A DNA stretch of 64,000 nt from Anaerolineales bacterium (GTDB lineage Bacteria; Chloroflexota; Anaerolineae; Anaerolineales; Villigracilaceae), in assembly GCA_014860745.1 (NCBI GenBank), contig JACZJC010000005.1, positions 21,983 to 85,982 on the forward strand, in the 5' to 3' direction. Both the position numbers and the translations under genes were made by a program. The notes beneath the pieces were generated by a model that worked only from the letters and a program-made list of their open reading frames with translations, was not told the origin of the DNA and did not search any database. Positions 16,599 to 24,640 of the stretch are shown piece by piece (within the stretch, counting starts at the first letter, position 1; each line of letters starts with the position of its first letter).

Positions 16599-18059
16599 TC
16601 ACAAGGACGGTTGCTGCTTATGCCAATCGGTCACTTGCTGATACGCATGAGCGACTTGAAACAGGGTTGACTCATCTAAATGCTTACCGATCAGTTGCAT
16701 ACCGACGGGCATATTATTGGAGAAGCCAGCGGGAAGTGCAATCGCAGGGACGCCAGCGGGGTTGGTTGCCACGACGTAAATATCCGAGAGGTACATTTCG
16801 AGCGGGTCGCTGGTCTTTTCGCCGAGTTTGAACGCCGTGGTGGGGCAGGTCGGGGCGAGGAGAAGGTCAACGGAGGCAAAAGCAGTTTCAAAGTCCCGAC
16901 GAAGAAGCGTGCGCACTTTTTGCGCTTTCAAGTAATACGCGTCGTAATATCCTGCTGAGAGAGCATACGCGCCAAGCATGATCCTGCGCTTGACTTCATC
17001 GCCGAAACCTTCGTGGCGAGTTTTGAGATAGATGTCAATGACATCCTTCGCGCCATCCGAAACGGAGAGACCGAAGCGCGTGCCGTCCATGCGGGCGAGG
17101 TTGGCGCTGGCTTCGGCGAAGAGCAGGAGATAGTAAACGGGCAAGCCGTATTTGGTGTGGGGGAGCGAGACTTCGTGGATCTCCATGCCAAGTTTTTCAA
17201 ATTGACGAATTGACTCTTGCAAAGCGGACTCAACGCCTGCTTCCATGCCTGCGACGAAATATTCTTTAGGGATGCCGAGCTTCATTCCCTTAACGGGCTT
17301 GTTGATGTTGGCGGTGTAATTGGGGACGGGCGAATTGTAGGTGGTGCTGTCGTGCGGGTCGTGACCAGCGATGGCTTCAAGGACAGTTGCGCAATCGTAG
17401 GCGTCGCGGGTCATGGGACCGATGGAGTCGAAGGATGAAACGAGGGCGATAAGTCCATAACGCGAGACGCGTCCATAGGTGGGCTTAATACCTGTGACAT
17501 TGCAAAAGCCCGCAGGCATGCGGACAGATCCGCCTGTGTCTTCGCCGATGGTGAATGTGGCAAGACTCGCGGACATCGCCGCGGCAGAACCTCCGCTCGA
17601 GCCGCCAGGAACGTGATCGAGATTCCACGGGTTGTGCGTGTTGAAGAAAGCGGAGTTCTCGCAGGAGGAGCCCATGCCGAACTCGTCCATGTTAGTTTTG
17701 CCGACGAGGACAGCGCCCGCGTCCGCGATTTTGTTCGTGACGGTGGCGTTGTACTGCGGGACGTAGTTTTCGAGAATCTTCGATGAACAGGTGGTGCGGA
17801 CTCCGCGAGTGGAGATGCAATCTTTCATTGCAAAGGGGATGCCCGTCAGCGGGGTGACCTTCTCGCCTTTGGCGATTCGTTCGTCGGCTTTCCTGGCTTG
17901 CTCAAGCGCCAGGTCATCCGTGACTGTGACGTAGGACTTGACCTTCGTGTCTATATCGTGGATGCGGTCAAGCATGGCTTGCGTCAGTTCGACGGAGGAG
18001 ATTTGTTTCTGTGCGAGCATTTCAGATGCTTCGCGGATGGTTAAGTTGTGTAGTTGCAT
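16599..18059 (-). CDS. gatA: Asp/Glu-tRNA(Asn/Gln) amidotransferase subunit A
   Basis: 486 residues. GatA releases ammonia from glutamine for the amidation step. The amidase signature is complete: PFAMKDCIS (the Lys of the triad), GGSSGGSAAAMSA (cis-Ser) and GEDTGGSVRMPAGFC (nucleophile Ser). It also has VGKTNMDEFGMGSS, typical for GatA. It lies 74 bases after gatC, with a repeat element between. Confidence 0.95.
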   Translation of the reverse strand: MQLHNLTIREASEMLAQKQISSVELTQAMLDRIHDIDTKVKSYVTVTDDLALEQARKADERIAKGEKVTPLTGIPFAMKDCISTRGVRTTCSSKILENYVPQYNATVTNKIADAGAVLVGKTNMDEFGMGSSCENSAFFNTHNPWNLDHVPGGSSGGSAAAMSASLATFTIGEDTGGSVRMPAGFCNVTGIKPTYGRVSRYGLIALVSSFDSIGPMTRDAYDCATVLEAIAGHDPHDSTTYNSPVPNYTANINKPVKGMKLGIPKEYFVAGMEAGVESALQESIRQFEKLGMEIHEVSLPHTKYGLPVYYLLLFAEASANLARMDGTRFGLSVSDGAKDVIDIYLKTRHEGFGDEVKRRIMLGAYALSAGYYDAYYLKAQKVRTLLRRDFETAFASVDLLLAPTCPTTAFKLGEKTSDPLEMYLSDIYVVATNPAGVPAIALPAGFSNNMPVGMQLIGKHLDESTLFQVAHAYQQVTDWHKQQPSL

Positions 18060-18078
18060 AGGCTCTCTGAGCGATCAT

Positions 18079-18131
18079 CGATATTCGATACTCGATTATT
18101 CGAACACCGAATATCTAGTCTCGAATATCGT
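18079..18131. repeat. Inverted repeat between gatC and gatA
   Basis: CGATATTCG near 18079 and CGAATATCG near 18123 form the ends of a ~50-bp element with several CGAATA/TATTCG subrepeats. Function unknown. Confidence 0.45.
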
Positions 18132-18133
18132 CT

Positions 18134-18433
18134 TTACTCATCTCCCAACACAGTCGGAACTTTCACATACCCGCGCTCTGATTTAGGCGCGTTCTTGAGA
18201 AATTCTTCGCGGCTCATGGAGGGCTGGACAACATCCTCGCGCAAGACGTTTTCGGCGTTGGCGATATCCGATGCAGGCGGAACGTTGTCCGTGTCCACTT
18301 CGTTGAGCATGTTGAAGTAGTCAATAATGGAGGAGAACTGCCCGCTGAATTTTTGCGCTTCCTCTTTGGAGATGCCGAGGCGGACAAGGAAGGCGACGTG
18401 CTTGACGGTTTTGGTGTCGATGGTTTGGGTCAT
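18134..18433 (-). CDS. gatC: Asp/Glu-tRNA(Asn/Gln) amidotransferase subunit C
   Basis: 99 residues. GatC holds GatA and GatB together. Seen: DTKTVKHVAFLVRLGISKEE at the N-terminus, the DYFNMLNEVDT centre and the LREDVVQPSM motif that wraps around GatA. ATG 18433 follows AAAGG; an upstream GTG at 18451 is possible but lacks a ribosome site. It begins a gatC-gatA unit downstream of the DapB-like gene. Confidence 0.93.
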   Translation of the reverse strand: MTQTIDTKTVKHVAFLVRLGISKEEAQKFSGQFSSIIDYFNMLNEVDTDNVPPASDIANAENVLREDVVQPSMSREEFLKNAPKSERGYVKVPTVLGDE

Positions 18434-18445
18434 AAAAACCTTTCT

Positions 18446-18521
18446 AACCACGAAGGGTCACCAAGGTACACTAAGGAAAAAATTTCTAAACCTATGTGAC
18501 ACTTCGTGCCCTTTGTGGTGA
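18446..18521. repeat. CACGAAGG palindromic repeat, copy 1
   Basis: AACCACGAAGGGTCACCAAGG on one side and CCTTTGTGGTG on the other, with internal CAC-AAGG direct subrepeats. Related copies lie at 19356-19433 and 21221-21327, each in an intergenic gap of the dapB/aspS cluster. Confidence 0.6.
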
Positions 18522-18528
18522 ATTTACT

Positions 18529-19344
18529 TTAGATCGAATTCCCGAAGTCCAGCACGCTATCCAATCCGCGGCGCAGACCCGTGAAAGTGCCCACCTTGCG
18601 GATTGCCAGCAAAGAACCATCCACATACGGCTGGGCGCTAGTGCCTGAATCGTGGCGGATGGTCAGCCGCTGGTCGGGCATTCCGAAGATGATCTCTGCC
18701 GAGATGGTGTAACTCGGCAAACGCACGGAGTGCACTTGTGAACCTGTCATTCTCGCGCCGCGAGTTTCTCTCACACCTAAAGTTTCATCTATTGGAACAG
18801 TTAATTCTGAAGGTCGCACTTTGGATAATCGATTTACCATTTCGCGTACCGTTCCGCTGGGGGAGTCCTTTTTGGCGTCACTGGCGTAATCGATGATCTC
18901 CCATTGCGGGATGAAGCGTGCGGCGATCTCGGAGAACTTTTGCAGGAGCACAACGGTCAAAGCGAAGTTGCCAACTGCCAGAACGCCGCACCCAGCCTTC
19001 TCGGCGGCAGAAGCGATGTCTTCATAGTCCGTATCGGACAAACCCGATGTCCCAACAACAACGTGCGTCTTATGCTGTAATGCGCTCAGCACGTTCGGTT
19101 TTGCCACATCGGGTTTGGTGAACTCGAAGAACACATCGCAGGGATGCGCTGCCAGCGCTTCTTGTGTGGTCGCATAGATGGGTGTGGTGAGACGCGGCTC
19201 GGCCAGCACTTCGCCGAGCGTCTTACCTGCGTGAGTGCGAGATACCGCCGATACAAGTGTCATATCTTCAAGACCGGCAATGGCGCGCGCGACAGCTGAA
19301 CCAGCCCACCCCGTTGCGCCTGCGAGACAAACTCGGATTGTCAT
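18529..19344 (-). CDS. DapB-like dihydrodipicolinate reductase homologue lacking the catalytic histidines
   Basis: 271 residues. The N-terminal Rossmann domain starts VCLAGATGWAGSAVARAI; the overall layout and the DSPSGT loop match 4-hydroxy-tetrahydrodipicolinate reductase of the lysine/diaminopimelate pathway. In DapB the motif before it is E-x-HH-x-x-K-x-D-A-P-S-G-T. Here it reads DYASDAKKDSPSGT: the Lys is kept but both histidines are Ala and Ser. So it may use another substrate, as other DapB-fold dehydrogenases do. It lies between aspS and gatC in the same direction. Confidence 0.7.
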   Translation of the reverse strand: MTIRVCLAGATGWAGSAVARAIAGLEDMTLVSAVSRTHAGKTLGEVLAEPRLTTPIYATTQEALAAHPCDVFFEFTKPDVAKPNVLSALQHKTHVVVGTSGLSDTDYEDIASAAEKAGCGVLAVGNFALTVVLLQKFSEIAARFIPQWEIIDYASDAKKDSPSGTVREMVNRLSKVRPSELTVPIDETLGVRETRGARMTGSQVHSVRLPSYTISAEIIFGMPDQRLTIRHDSGTSAQPYVDGSLLAIRKVGTFTGLRRGLDSVLDFGNSI

Positions 19345-19355
19345 AAGACCTCTTT

Positions 19356-19433
19356 ATCACAAAGTATCACAAAGGGTCACGAAGGAAAGGTTTTAAAAAC
19401 CTTTGTGTACCTTCGTCTTCCTTTGTGGTGAAA
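19356..19433. repeat. CACGAAGG palindromic repeat, copy 2
   Basis: ATCACAAAGTATCACAAAGG on the left and TTCCTTTGTGGTGAAAAC on the right, around a central AAAGGTTTTTAAAAACCTTT core. It occupies the aspS-dapB gap. Confidence 0.6.
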
Positions 19434-19436
19434 ACA

Positions 19437-21200
19437 TTACTCGAACTTAATATGCAACTCTTTCAACTGCTTCGGTTCCACTTCCGACGGGGCGTCCGCC
19501 ATCACGTCGCGGCCCGTTTGATTCTTGGGGAAGGCGATCACTTCGCGGATGTTGGGTTCGTCCGCGAGCAGCATCACGAGGCGGTCAATGCCCGGAGCCA
19601 TGCCGCCGTGCGGTGGCGCTCCGTATTCAAACGCTTCGAGCATGTGGCCGAACTTTGCCTGAATATCCTCATCACTCAAACCAAGCATTTGGAACATCTT
19701 CATCTGAACGTCGCGGCGATGGATGCGGATCGAACCCGAAGCGGTCTCATATCCGTTGCAGACCATATCGTACGCATCAGACAGCACCGCGCCAGGGTCG
19801 GTATCGAACTTGGGCAGGTCGTCCATCTTCGGCATCGTGAACGGATGGTGCTCCGACTCCCACGCCTGCGTTTCTTCGTTGAACGCAAAGAACGGAAAGT
19901 CCACCACCCATGCAAACGCCATCATATCTTTGTCTGCCAAATCCAATTTATCACGGAACCACAAGCGCAGTCCGCCGAGAGTTTTGTTCACAACTGCGCG
20001 AGCATCAGAAGCGAAGACGATCAGATCGCCGACTCCTGCTCCCGCTTTGGATTTCAACGCCTCGGCTTCTTCTGCCTTCACAAACTTTGCCGCGCTTCCT
20101 TTCACGCCTTCGGCTGTGAACGCCAGCGTGGGCATTCCCTTCGCTCCAAGCGACTTCGCCACTTCTGTGAGTGCATCCACTTCCTTGCGGGACATGTCCG
20201 CTGATTTCGGTGCGACGATGCAATTGATCACTCCGCCCGCCGCTAAAGCAGACTGGAATACCTTGAATTCGCTGTTGGCGAATACATCGCTGACGTCAAT
20301 CAACTCCATACCGAAACGAAGGTCGGGTTTATCGGTGCCGAAGCGTTCGAGTACTTCGCGATAGGAGAATTTGGGCCACGGTGAAGAATACAATTTCTTG
20401 TGCGGCGCTACTTCTGGCAGCATCGCTGTGAACAAACCTTCCACCAGGTTGAGAACATCGTCACGATGGACATAGGACATTTCAAGGTCGAGCTGTGTGA
20501 ACTCAGGCTGACGGTCGCCGCGCAGGTCTTCGTCGCGGAAACAGCGCGCGATCTGGAAGTACTTGTCCATGCCTGCCACCATCAGCAATTGTTTCAACTG
20601 CTGGGGTGACTGGGGCAGGGCATAGAATTGTCCTGGATAGGAGCGGGACGGCACGAGGTAGTCGCGCGCGCCTTCGGGAGTCGCTTTGAACATGATCGGC
20701 GTTTCGATCTCGATGAAGCCTTCTTTATCAAGATAGTCGCGCATGAACTTAATTACCTTGTGGCGCAGGACCATGTTACGAGTCAGGCGTTCGCGGCGCA
20801 GGTCAATGTAGCGGTATTTCAGGCGCATGTTCTCGTCAGGCAGTTCGTTATCGGTATTGACCATGAACGGCGGAGTCTTCGAAGGGTTGAGCACGTTCAC
20901 TATTTTGGCAATGACCTCGACCTCTCCCGTCACCATTTTGGGATTTGCCATTCCTTCGGGGCGCTTCTGCACCACACCCTCGATTTGCAAGACCCACTCA
21001 TTGCGGACGTCTGCAACGGTGTCGAGCATCTCTTTGGGAAGATCGGGATTGATGGTAATTTGAATAATTCCTGAGCGGTCTCGCAGGTCAAAGAATGCCA
21101 CCCCGCCGTGGTCACGCCGACGGTTGACCCAGCCAGTTAACGTGACCGTCTGCCCGGCATGGCTTGCTCTTAATTCTCCACACATATGAGTTCTATACAT
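19437..21200 (-). CDS. aspS: Aspartyl-tRNA synthetase
   Basis: 587 residues, the length of bacterial AspRS. An OB-fold domain ([20 protein letters not shown]), motif 2 ([16 protein letters not shown]), the bacterial GAD insertion, and motif 3 ([13 protein letters not shown]) are all present. ATG 21200 follows GGAGGCGC; the frame runs 24 codons further up through a repeat. With GatCAB in the same cluster the enzyme may be non-discriminating and also make Asp-tRNA-Asn. It is controlled by the leader-peptide attenuator at 21331-21493. Confidence 0.95.
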   Translation of the reverse strand: MYRTHMCGELRASHAGQTVTLTGWVNRRRDHGGVAFFDLRDRSGIIQITINPDLPKEMLDTVADVRNEWVLQIEGVVQKRPEGMANPKMVTGEVEVIAKIVNVLNPSKTPPFMVNTDNELPDENMRLKYRYIDLRRERLTRNMVLRHKVIKFMRDYLDKEGFIEIETPIMFKATPEGARDYLVPSRSYPGQFYALPQSPQQLKQLLMVAGMDKYFQIARCFRDEDLRGDRQPEFTQLDLEMSYVHRDDVLNLVEGLFTAMLPEVAPHKKLYSSPWPKFSYREVLERFGTDKPDLRFGMELIDVSDVFANSEFKVFQSALAAGGVINCIVAPKSADMSRKEVDALTEVAKSLGAKGMPTLAFTAEGVKGSAAKFVKAEEAEALKSKAGAGVGDLIVFASDARAVVNKTLGGLRLWFRDKLDLADKDMMAFAWVVDFPFFAFNEETQAWESEHHPFTMPKMDDLPKFDTDPGAVLSDAYDMVCNGYETASGSIRIHRRDVQMKMFQMLGLSDEDIQAKFGHMLEAFEYGAPPHGGMAPGIDRLVMLLADEPNIREVIAFPKNQTGRDVMADAPSEVEPKQLKELHIKFE

Positions 21201-21220
21201 GATGCGCCTCCAAAAAGATT

Positions 21221-21327
21221 TAACCACGAAGGACACGAAGGAACACGAAGATAATCTGAAAAGAATGACCACTTTGAGCCAATCAACCCACCTTTGTGCT
21301 CTTTGTGTCCTTTGTGGTTAAGATTTT
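21221..21327. repeat. CACGAAGG palindromic repeat, copy 3
   Basis: Arms TAACCACGAAGGACACGAAGG and CTTTGTGTCCTTTGTGGTTA. It lies in the 5' untranslated region of aspS, between the attenuator terminator and the start codon. Confidence 0.65.
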
Positions 21328-21330
21328 ATA

Positions 21331-21365
21331 TAAAAAATCGCCCTTCGCATTCGCGTCGGGCGATT
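21331..21365 (-). terminator. Attenuator terminator in the aspS leader
   Basis: On the minus strand AATCGCCC (21365-21358) and GGGCGATT (21343-21336) enclose an inner CGC/GCG stem, followed by a T-run and TATATA. Its 5' arm can instead pair with an upstream segment (21403-21412), which would let RNA polymerase read through into aspS. Confidence 0.8.
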
Positions 21366-21424
21366 GGTTTCGACTTGTATTATCCCGTCAACCAGCAAAG
21401 CTTCGCCCAACGATGCGAACATCG
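21354..21424 (-). promoter_or_regulatory. Antiterminator and protector stems of the aspS attenuator
   Basis: Minus-strand CGTTGGGCGA (21412-21403) pairs over 10 bases, one of them G-U, with TCGCCCGACG (21363-21354), which is the 5' arm of the terminator. A competing upstream stem CGATG-TTCG-CATCG (21424-21411) overlaps the last Asp codons of the leader peptide. This is the classic 1:2, 2:3, 3:4 layout. Confidence 0.75.
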
Positions 21425-21477
21425 TCATTGTCATTATTGCTGTTGTCATTGTTGGCAAAGTGAATCTGGCTGGACAT
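21388..21477 (-). CDS. Asn/Asp-rich leader peptide of aspS
   Basis: A 29-codon ORF too short for routine gene calling. Codons 9-19 read NNDNSNNDNDD: six Asn, four Asp and one Ser, then VRIVGRSFAG and TGA. It lies directly in front of the attenuator stems and terminator. When charged Asn- or Asp-tRNA is scarce the ribosome would stall there, cover CGATG and free the antiterminator segment; when charging is good it reaches the stop and masks that segment. The ATG lies 10 bases after the -10 box, so the mRNA is probably almost leaderless; no ribosome site is seen. Confidence 0.8.
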   Translation of the reverse strand: MSSQIHFANNDNSNNDNDDVRIVGRSFAG

Positions 21478-21484
21478 CGTGCCG

Positions 21485-21496
21485 CGGATTATAGCA
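21485..21496 (-). promoter_or_regulatory. Extended -10 promoter of the aspS leader transcript
   Basis: Minus-strand TGCTATAAT with TATAAT at 21488-21493. The predicted start of transcription is about 21480, only 3 bases before the leader-peptide ATG. No clear -35 box. Confidence 0.65.
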
Positions 21497-21526
21497 CAAA
21501 GTCGGCGGTGTGGAGGGGTACATTTT

Positions 21527-21694
21527 CAGTATAATAGGGCAATCGCATTAGGATTTTTTACCCGCTAATCTACGCTAATCCCCACGAATTTTTAGAAAGA
21601 TTAGCAAGGATTAGCGAAGATCGGCGGATTTTTCGAGCGAATTTGTATGTTTCGCCTTCTTGGAAGTTTCAAATGCGATTGCCCTATCAGTATA
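21527..21694. mobile_element. MITE with 16-bp terminal inverted repeats and 7-bp target duplication
   Basis: The element spans 21534-21687 (154 bp). Perfect terminal inverted repeats ATAGGGCAATCGCATT (21534-21549) and its reverse complement (21672-21687) are flanked by CAGTATA on both sides (21527-21533 and 21688-21694). Inside lies an imperfect palindrome built from CGCTAATC/GATTAGCG pairs. It codes for nothing. The duplicated site is part of CAGTATAAT, a -10-like sequence, so the insertion split a promoter region between aspS and the STAS gene. Confidence 0.85.
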
Positions 21695-21696
21695 AT
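21691..21696 (+). promoter_or_regulatory. -10 box of the STAS gene at the MITE edge
   Basis: TATAAT, 40 bases before the ATG. The nearest -35-like hexamer (TTCAAA, 21668-21673) is formed at the right end of the MITE, so the element may now supply part of this promoter. Confidence 0.45.
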
Positions 21697-21735
21697 GAAT
21701 TTCATCGACTCTTTTGATGTTGTAAAGGGTGTCTT

Positions 21736-22080
21736 ATGAAACTACATTTCGGCGAACTGGAAAATGGAATCCGTTTGATCACGTTGGATGGGAAATTGGA
21801 CGGGAACGGGGTGAATTCGGTGGAGTATGAATTCTCCCGGCAATGTACCGGGGAGAATGCCCGCATTTTGGTGGATATTTCAAAGGTAAGCTATATCTCT
21901 TCCATTGGGATTCCAATGCTGGTGAATGCGGCCAGGTCGGTTGTGGCACGCGGGGGCACTATGGCGCTGGTCAACCCGCACCAAAATATACTGGATGTGC
22001 TTGACCTGGTGGGCGTCTCACACATCATCCCGATCTATTATGACCTTGGCTCGGCCCGGGCAGGCATGCTTTCGGATTGA
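21736..22080 (+). CDS. STAS-domain anti-sigma factor antagonist
   Basis: 114 residues, a lone STAS domain. DISKVSYISSIGIPML contains the conserved Asp and the phosphorylatable serine (S55 by alignment with SpoIIAA). Such proteins are switched by serine phosphorylation from a partner kinase and release a sigma factor or other target. No kinase or sigma gene is adjacent. The ATG follows AAAGGGTG. Confidence 0.85.
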   Translation: MKLHFGELENGIRLITLDGKLDGNGVNSVEYEFSRQCTGENARILVDISKVSYISSIGIPMLVNAARSVVARGGTMALVNPHQNILDVLDLVGVSHIIPIYYDLGSARAGMLSD

Positions 22081-22157
22081 GCATTGCAGATTTATCTTCC
22101 GCGCAGGATGATTTCACTCAACGCCGGCCAGCTTCGGGGGAGGGTGAGGCGTTCGAG

Positions 22158-22463
22158 TCACGGTCTGCGCAGGGTTCGTGCTCGTTGAGAAAGTTCCTGA
22201 AGCAGCGGACGTAATTCCTGCGCGGCGGTCGTATCGCTGGTGTGTATGGTATGTTGAATCGTATCGGTTGCGACCGTGATGGTGTAATGAAAGGCGTCTG
22301 GGCTGGGATGGACGGCCAAATCTTCCGACAGTGAAAAGAAATCCGCATCGCTTAATAGTTTGCGCAGGGTATCTGCCTCATTGGAGGGAAGGTCCTCGAG
22401 CTTTATGTTGAGGACGGATTTTGAGCCCATGATGCCGCCGGTACGTTCAAAAAGAATCTTCAT
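22158..22463 (-). CDS. Emfourin-like inhibitor of an M4 metalloprotease
   Basis: 101 residues from ATG 22463, which shares one base with the stop codon of the M4 protease gene (TAATG), indicating translational coupling. The N-terminus KILFERTGGIMGSK and the small single domain match the emfourin family, protein inhibitors found next to protealysin-like M4 enzymes. Its likely job is to block the protease inside the cell. The frame extends 18 codons upstream, within the protease gene. Confidence 0.75.
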   Translation of the reverse strand: MKILFERTGGIMGSKSVLNIKLEDLPSNEADTLRKLLSDADFFSLSEDLAVHPSPDAFHYTITVATDTIQHTIHTSDTTAAQELRPLLQELSQRARTLRRP

Positions 22464-23599
22464 TATTTCTCCGCGCGGAGGGAGATTCCGAAAACGCTTA
22501 GTACGGTGCTCAAACATCCGCTTGGCGCATCGCCGGCGACGGAGATGCCCACCTCAGCCCATCCTTTTTTGACGGCTTGTTGTTCGAGGCTGTTTGCGCC
22601 AAAAAGTTCGCCAGCGGCTTCGTAGGTCAGGTCGCATCCCTGTTGGAAGGTGGAACGTTCCTGAAGTTTTTCGGTGAGGGTTTTATACCAAATGCGGCCC
22701 GCTTTTTCCCACGCGTTGCCGCCCAATTCAATAGCGGTGATGTAGAAGGCACGGTTGGGAATCCCCGAGTTGATATGCACACCGCCGTTATCTTCCACCG
22801 TACGGACGTAATCCTTCATATGCCCAGGCTGGGGATCTTTGCCAAGTATGGGGTCGTCATAGGCGGTGCCCGGCGCTTTCATCGAGCGGATACCAACTCC
22901 CTTGACATTGGACGTGAACAAACCTTCGCCGATGATCCAATCGGCCTGGCTGGCGGTCTGCTTCCTCTGATATTGCTTGACCAGCGACCCGAACACATCG
23001 GAAAGGGATTCGTTGAGCGCGCCAGCCTGATCCCAATACGCGAGGTTGGCTTCATACTGGGTCACGCCGTGGGTCAATTCGTGCCCGATGATATCCAGCG
23101 AGATGGTGAAGCGGTTGAATAACCGCTCGGCGGCAGGCAGGTCTTCATCGCCGTCGCCGTAGACCATTTGCTTGCCGTCCCAAAAGGCGTTGTCGTATCC
23201 TTTTTGAAAATGGACGGTCGAATCGAGTTTCAAACCTTTATTGTCTATCGAGTTCCGGCCAAAGATGTCGAAGAAAAGATCATAGGTGATGCCCGACCCA
23301 TCGTAAGCTTCATTAATTGCCGGGTCGGAAGAGGCGTGGTCTCCTTCGCTCCGCACCAGGGTGCCGGGCAGTTCGGAACCCAATTTTGCATCATAGACGG
23401 CGCGTCGTTTATTTCCCGTTTCGGCGGCCGCAGACATGAAAGCTGCCATCGTTTTCATGGCGCGGCGCTGGCCGCGAAATTGCTCAGAGGTAATAAGGGT
23501 TCGCAAAGCGATATCCCGCTGGGTAGCGGAGCCGTTGCGGACGATCTCTTGGAGCATATGCGGGGGGGTGATACAGAAGATGGAATGGCAGGTGTGCAT
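22463..23599 (-). CDS. Protealysin-like M4 metalloprotease
   Basis: 378 residues from ATG 23599, which follows AAAGGAG. The N-terminus HSIFCITPPHML is the short protealysin-type propeptide, with a cysteine that can cap the zinc. The thermolysin core is complete: HELTH (zinc ligands H173, H177), NESLSD (third ligand E197) and VHINSGIPNRAF near the end. No signal peptide is visible, as in other protealysin-like enzymes, which act inside or leave by unusual routes. It is coupled to an emfourin-type inhibitor. Confidence 0.93.
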   Translation of the reverse strand: MHTCHSIFCITPPHMLQEIVRNGSATQRDIALRTLITSEQFRGQRRAMKTMAAFMSAAAETGNKRRAVYDAKLGSELPGTLVRSEGDHASSDPAINEAYDGSGITYDLFFDIFGRNSIDNKGLKLDSTVHFQKGYDNAFWDGKQMVYGDGDEDLPAAERLFNRFTISLDIIGHELTHGVTQYEANLAYWDQAGALNESLSDVFGSLVKQYQRKQTASQADWIIGEGLFTSNVKGVGIRSMKAPGTAYDDPILGKDPQPGHMKDYVRTVEDNGGVHINSGIPNRAFYITAIELGGNAWEKAGRIWYKTLTEKLQERSTFQQGCDLTYEAAGELFGANSLEQQAVKKGWAEVGISVAGDAPSGCLSTVLSVFGISLRAEK

Positions 23600-23878
23600 G
23601 GTCTCTCCTTTTCTAAAGGGCGGCACAAAATCAATATCAGTATACAATTCAAAATTACGATTTTCAATCCTAATCTCGAACCATATTGAATCTTCCCCCT
23701 GATTGTTCTATACTGGATTTGCCGCCAGCATGGCAATTCTGAGGATGAGGCGACATGCAAGCCGCTTCTTTCGCGGATTTGAGCTGGTACGGTTTCGACG
23801 GATTCCCCTTGCCGATAAAGCGGGTTCGCCCCGCCTTGTTGCCGTGTAAGATAATAGCTTGCATTTGCGGAGGGACAC
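23600..23878. other. Intergenic region, no gene seen
   Basis: Between divergent genes (M4 protease on -, membrane-anchored protein on +). It contains a CAGTATACAATTC-type AT-rich stretch near 23638 and no ORF with family features. Confidence 0.4.
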
Positions 23879-24361
23879 ATGCTGGAAAAGACAAGTATCT
23901 GGTTTCGGAGATTTTGGGGGGTATTTCTTGGTCTTGCTGTAGTGGTCGGCGTGCTGACGAATATCTCCGACCTCCGTGATGATTTTAAGCAATCCTCTCT
24001 ACCAACTACGGTTTCCGCGCCCAGCCCAACTGCTGCACCATCCAACACACCGCCGCCAACCTCAACTCCTGTTCCGACCATCGGCCCGTTCCAATTCCTG
24101 CTTTTACCAAAGCAGGCGCGGGCGGGTGAGGATTGCAAAATCATCCTGCAGGCAGCGCCGGGTTCGGTCTGTCATTTGGATTATTACACACCCGACGGAA
24201 ATCTCAGCACCGCCCGCGGACTTGGGCTGGCGACTCCTGACAGCCAGGGAAAATGTACGTGGGAGTGGCACATTTCGGCCAAAACGCAGACCGGGACAGC
24301 AAAGCTGGTTATTTTATTGAACGATCTTCAGGAGACTCACGAATTCGAGATCATCCCCTGA
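23879..24361 (+). CDS. Membrane-anchored protein of unknown function
   Basis: 160 residues, not recognised. A single N-terminal membrane segment (about 13-28, FWGVFLGLAVVVGVL), then a 40-residue Thr/Pro/Ser linker and a C-terminal beta-rich domain of about 95 residues with two cysteines (CKIILQAAPGSVCHL) and TWEWHISAKTQTG. The layout suggests an extracytoplasmic immunoglobulin-like domain on a stalk. The ATG follows GGAGGGA. Confidence 0.65.
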   Translation: MLEKTSIWFRRFWGVFLGLAVVVGVLTNISDLRDDFKQSSLPTTVSAPSPTAAPSNTPPPTSTPVPTIGPFQFLLLPKQARAGEDCKIILQAAPGSVCHLDYYTPDGNLSTARGLGLATPDSQGKCTWEWHISAKTQTGTAKLVILLNDLQETHEFEIIP

Positions 24362-24423
24362 TGCCTTGCTCTTCAATGTGAATTTGAAATAATTTTCCCT
24401 GCCTGAAATTAACGATTGCCCGC

Positions 24424-24464
24424 AATAAAACAACCTCGGTCATTGCGGCCGAGGTTGTTTTATT
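24424..24464. terminator. Bidirectional intrinsic terminator
   Basis: AATAAAACAACCTCGG (24424-24439) pairs with CCGAGGTTGTTTTATT (24449-24464), a 16-bp stem with AAAA and TTTT tracts. It separates the + gene at 23879 from the - gene at 24477. Confidence 0.85.
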
Positions 24465-24476
24465 GGAGATCGATTC

Positions 24477-24620
24477 TTATACTGTTACAGTTGGGCGTTT
24501 GCCTTTTTTGACAATTGTGCCCGGTATGCTGTTCTTGCGGGCTTCCTGCTTTACCCTGCGGTTGTGTTTTGCCACCCCTTTGGACGGGCGCTTGCGTTTG
24601 ACCTGGGTTTTTTCTGGCAT
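24477..24620 (-). CDS. Small basic protein
   Basis: 47 residues from ATG 24620. Very basic (KRKRPSKGVAKHNRRVKQEA), no family recognised. An in-frame TTG at 24629 sits 6 bases after GGAG and may be the real start. It lies 20 bases behind the CsbD-like gene and ends at a terminator, so the two probably form a small operon. Nucleic-acid binding is plausible from composition only. Confidence 0.5.
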   Translation of the reverse strand: MPEKTQVKRKRPSKGVAKHNRRVKQEARKNSIPGTIVKKGKRPTVTV

Positions 24621-24640
24621 TGTATTCAATGTGTGCTCCT

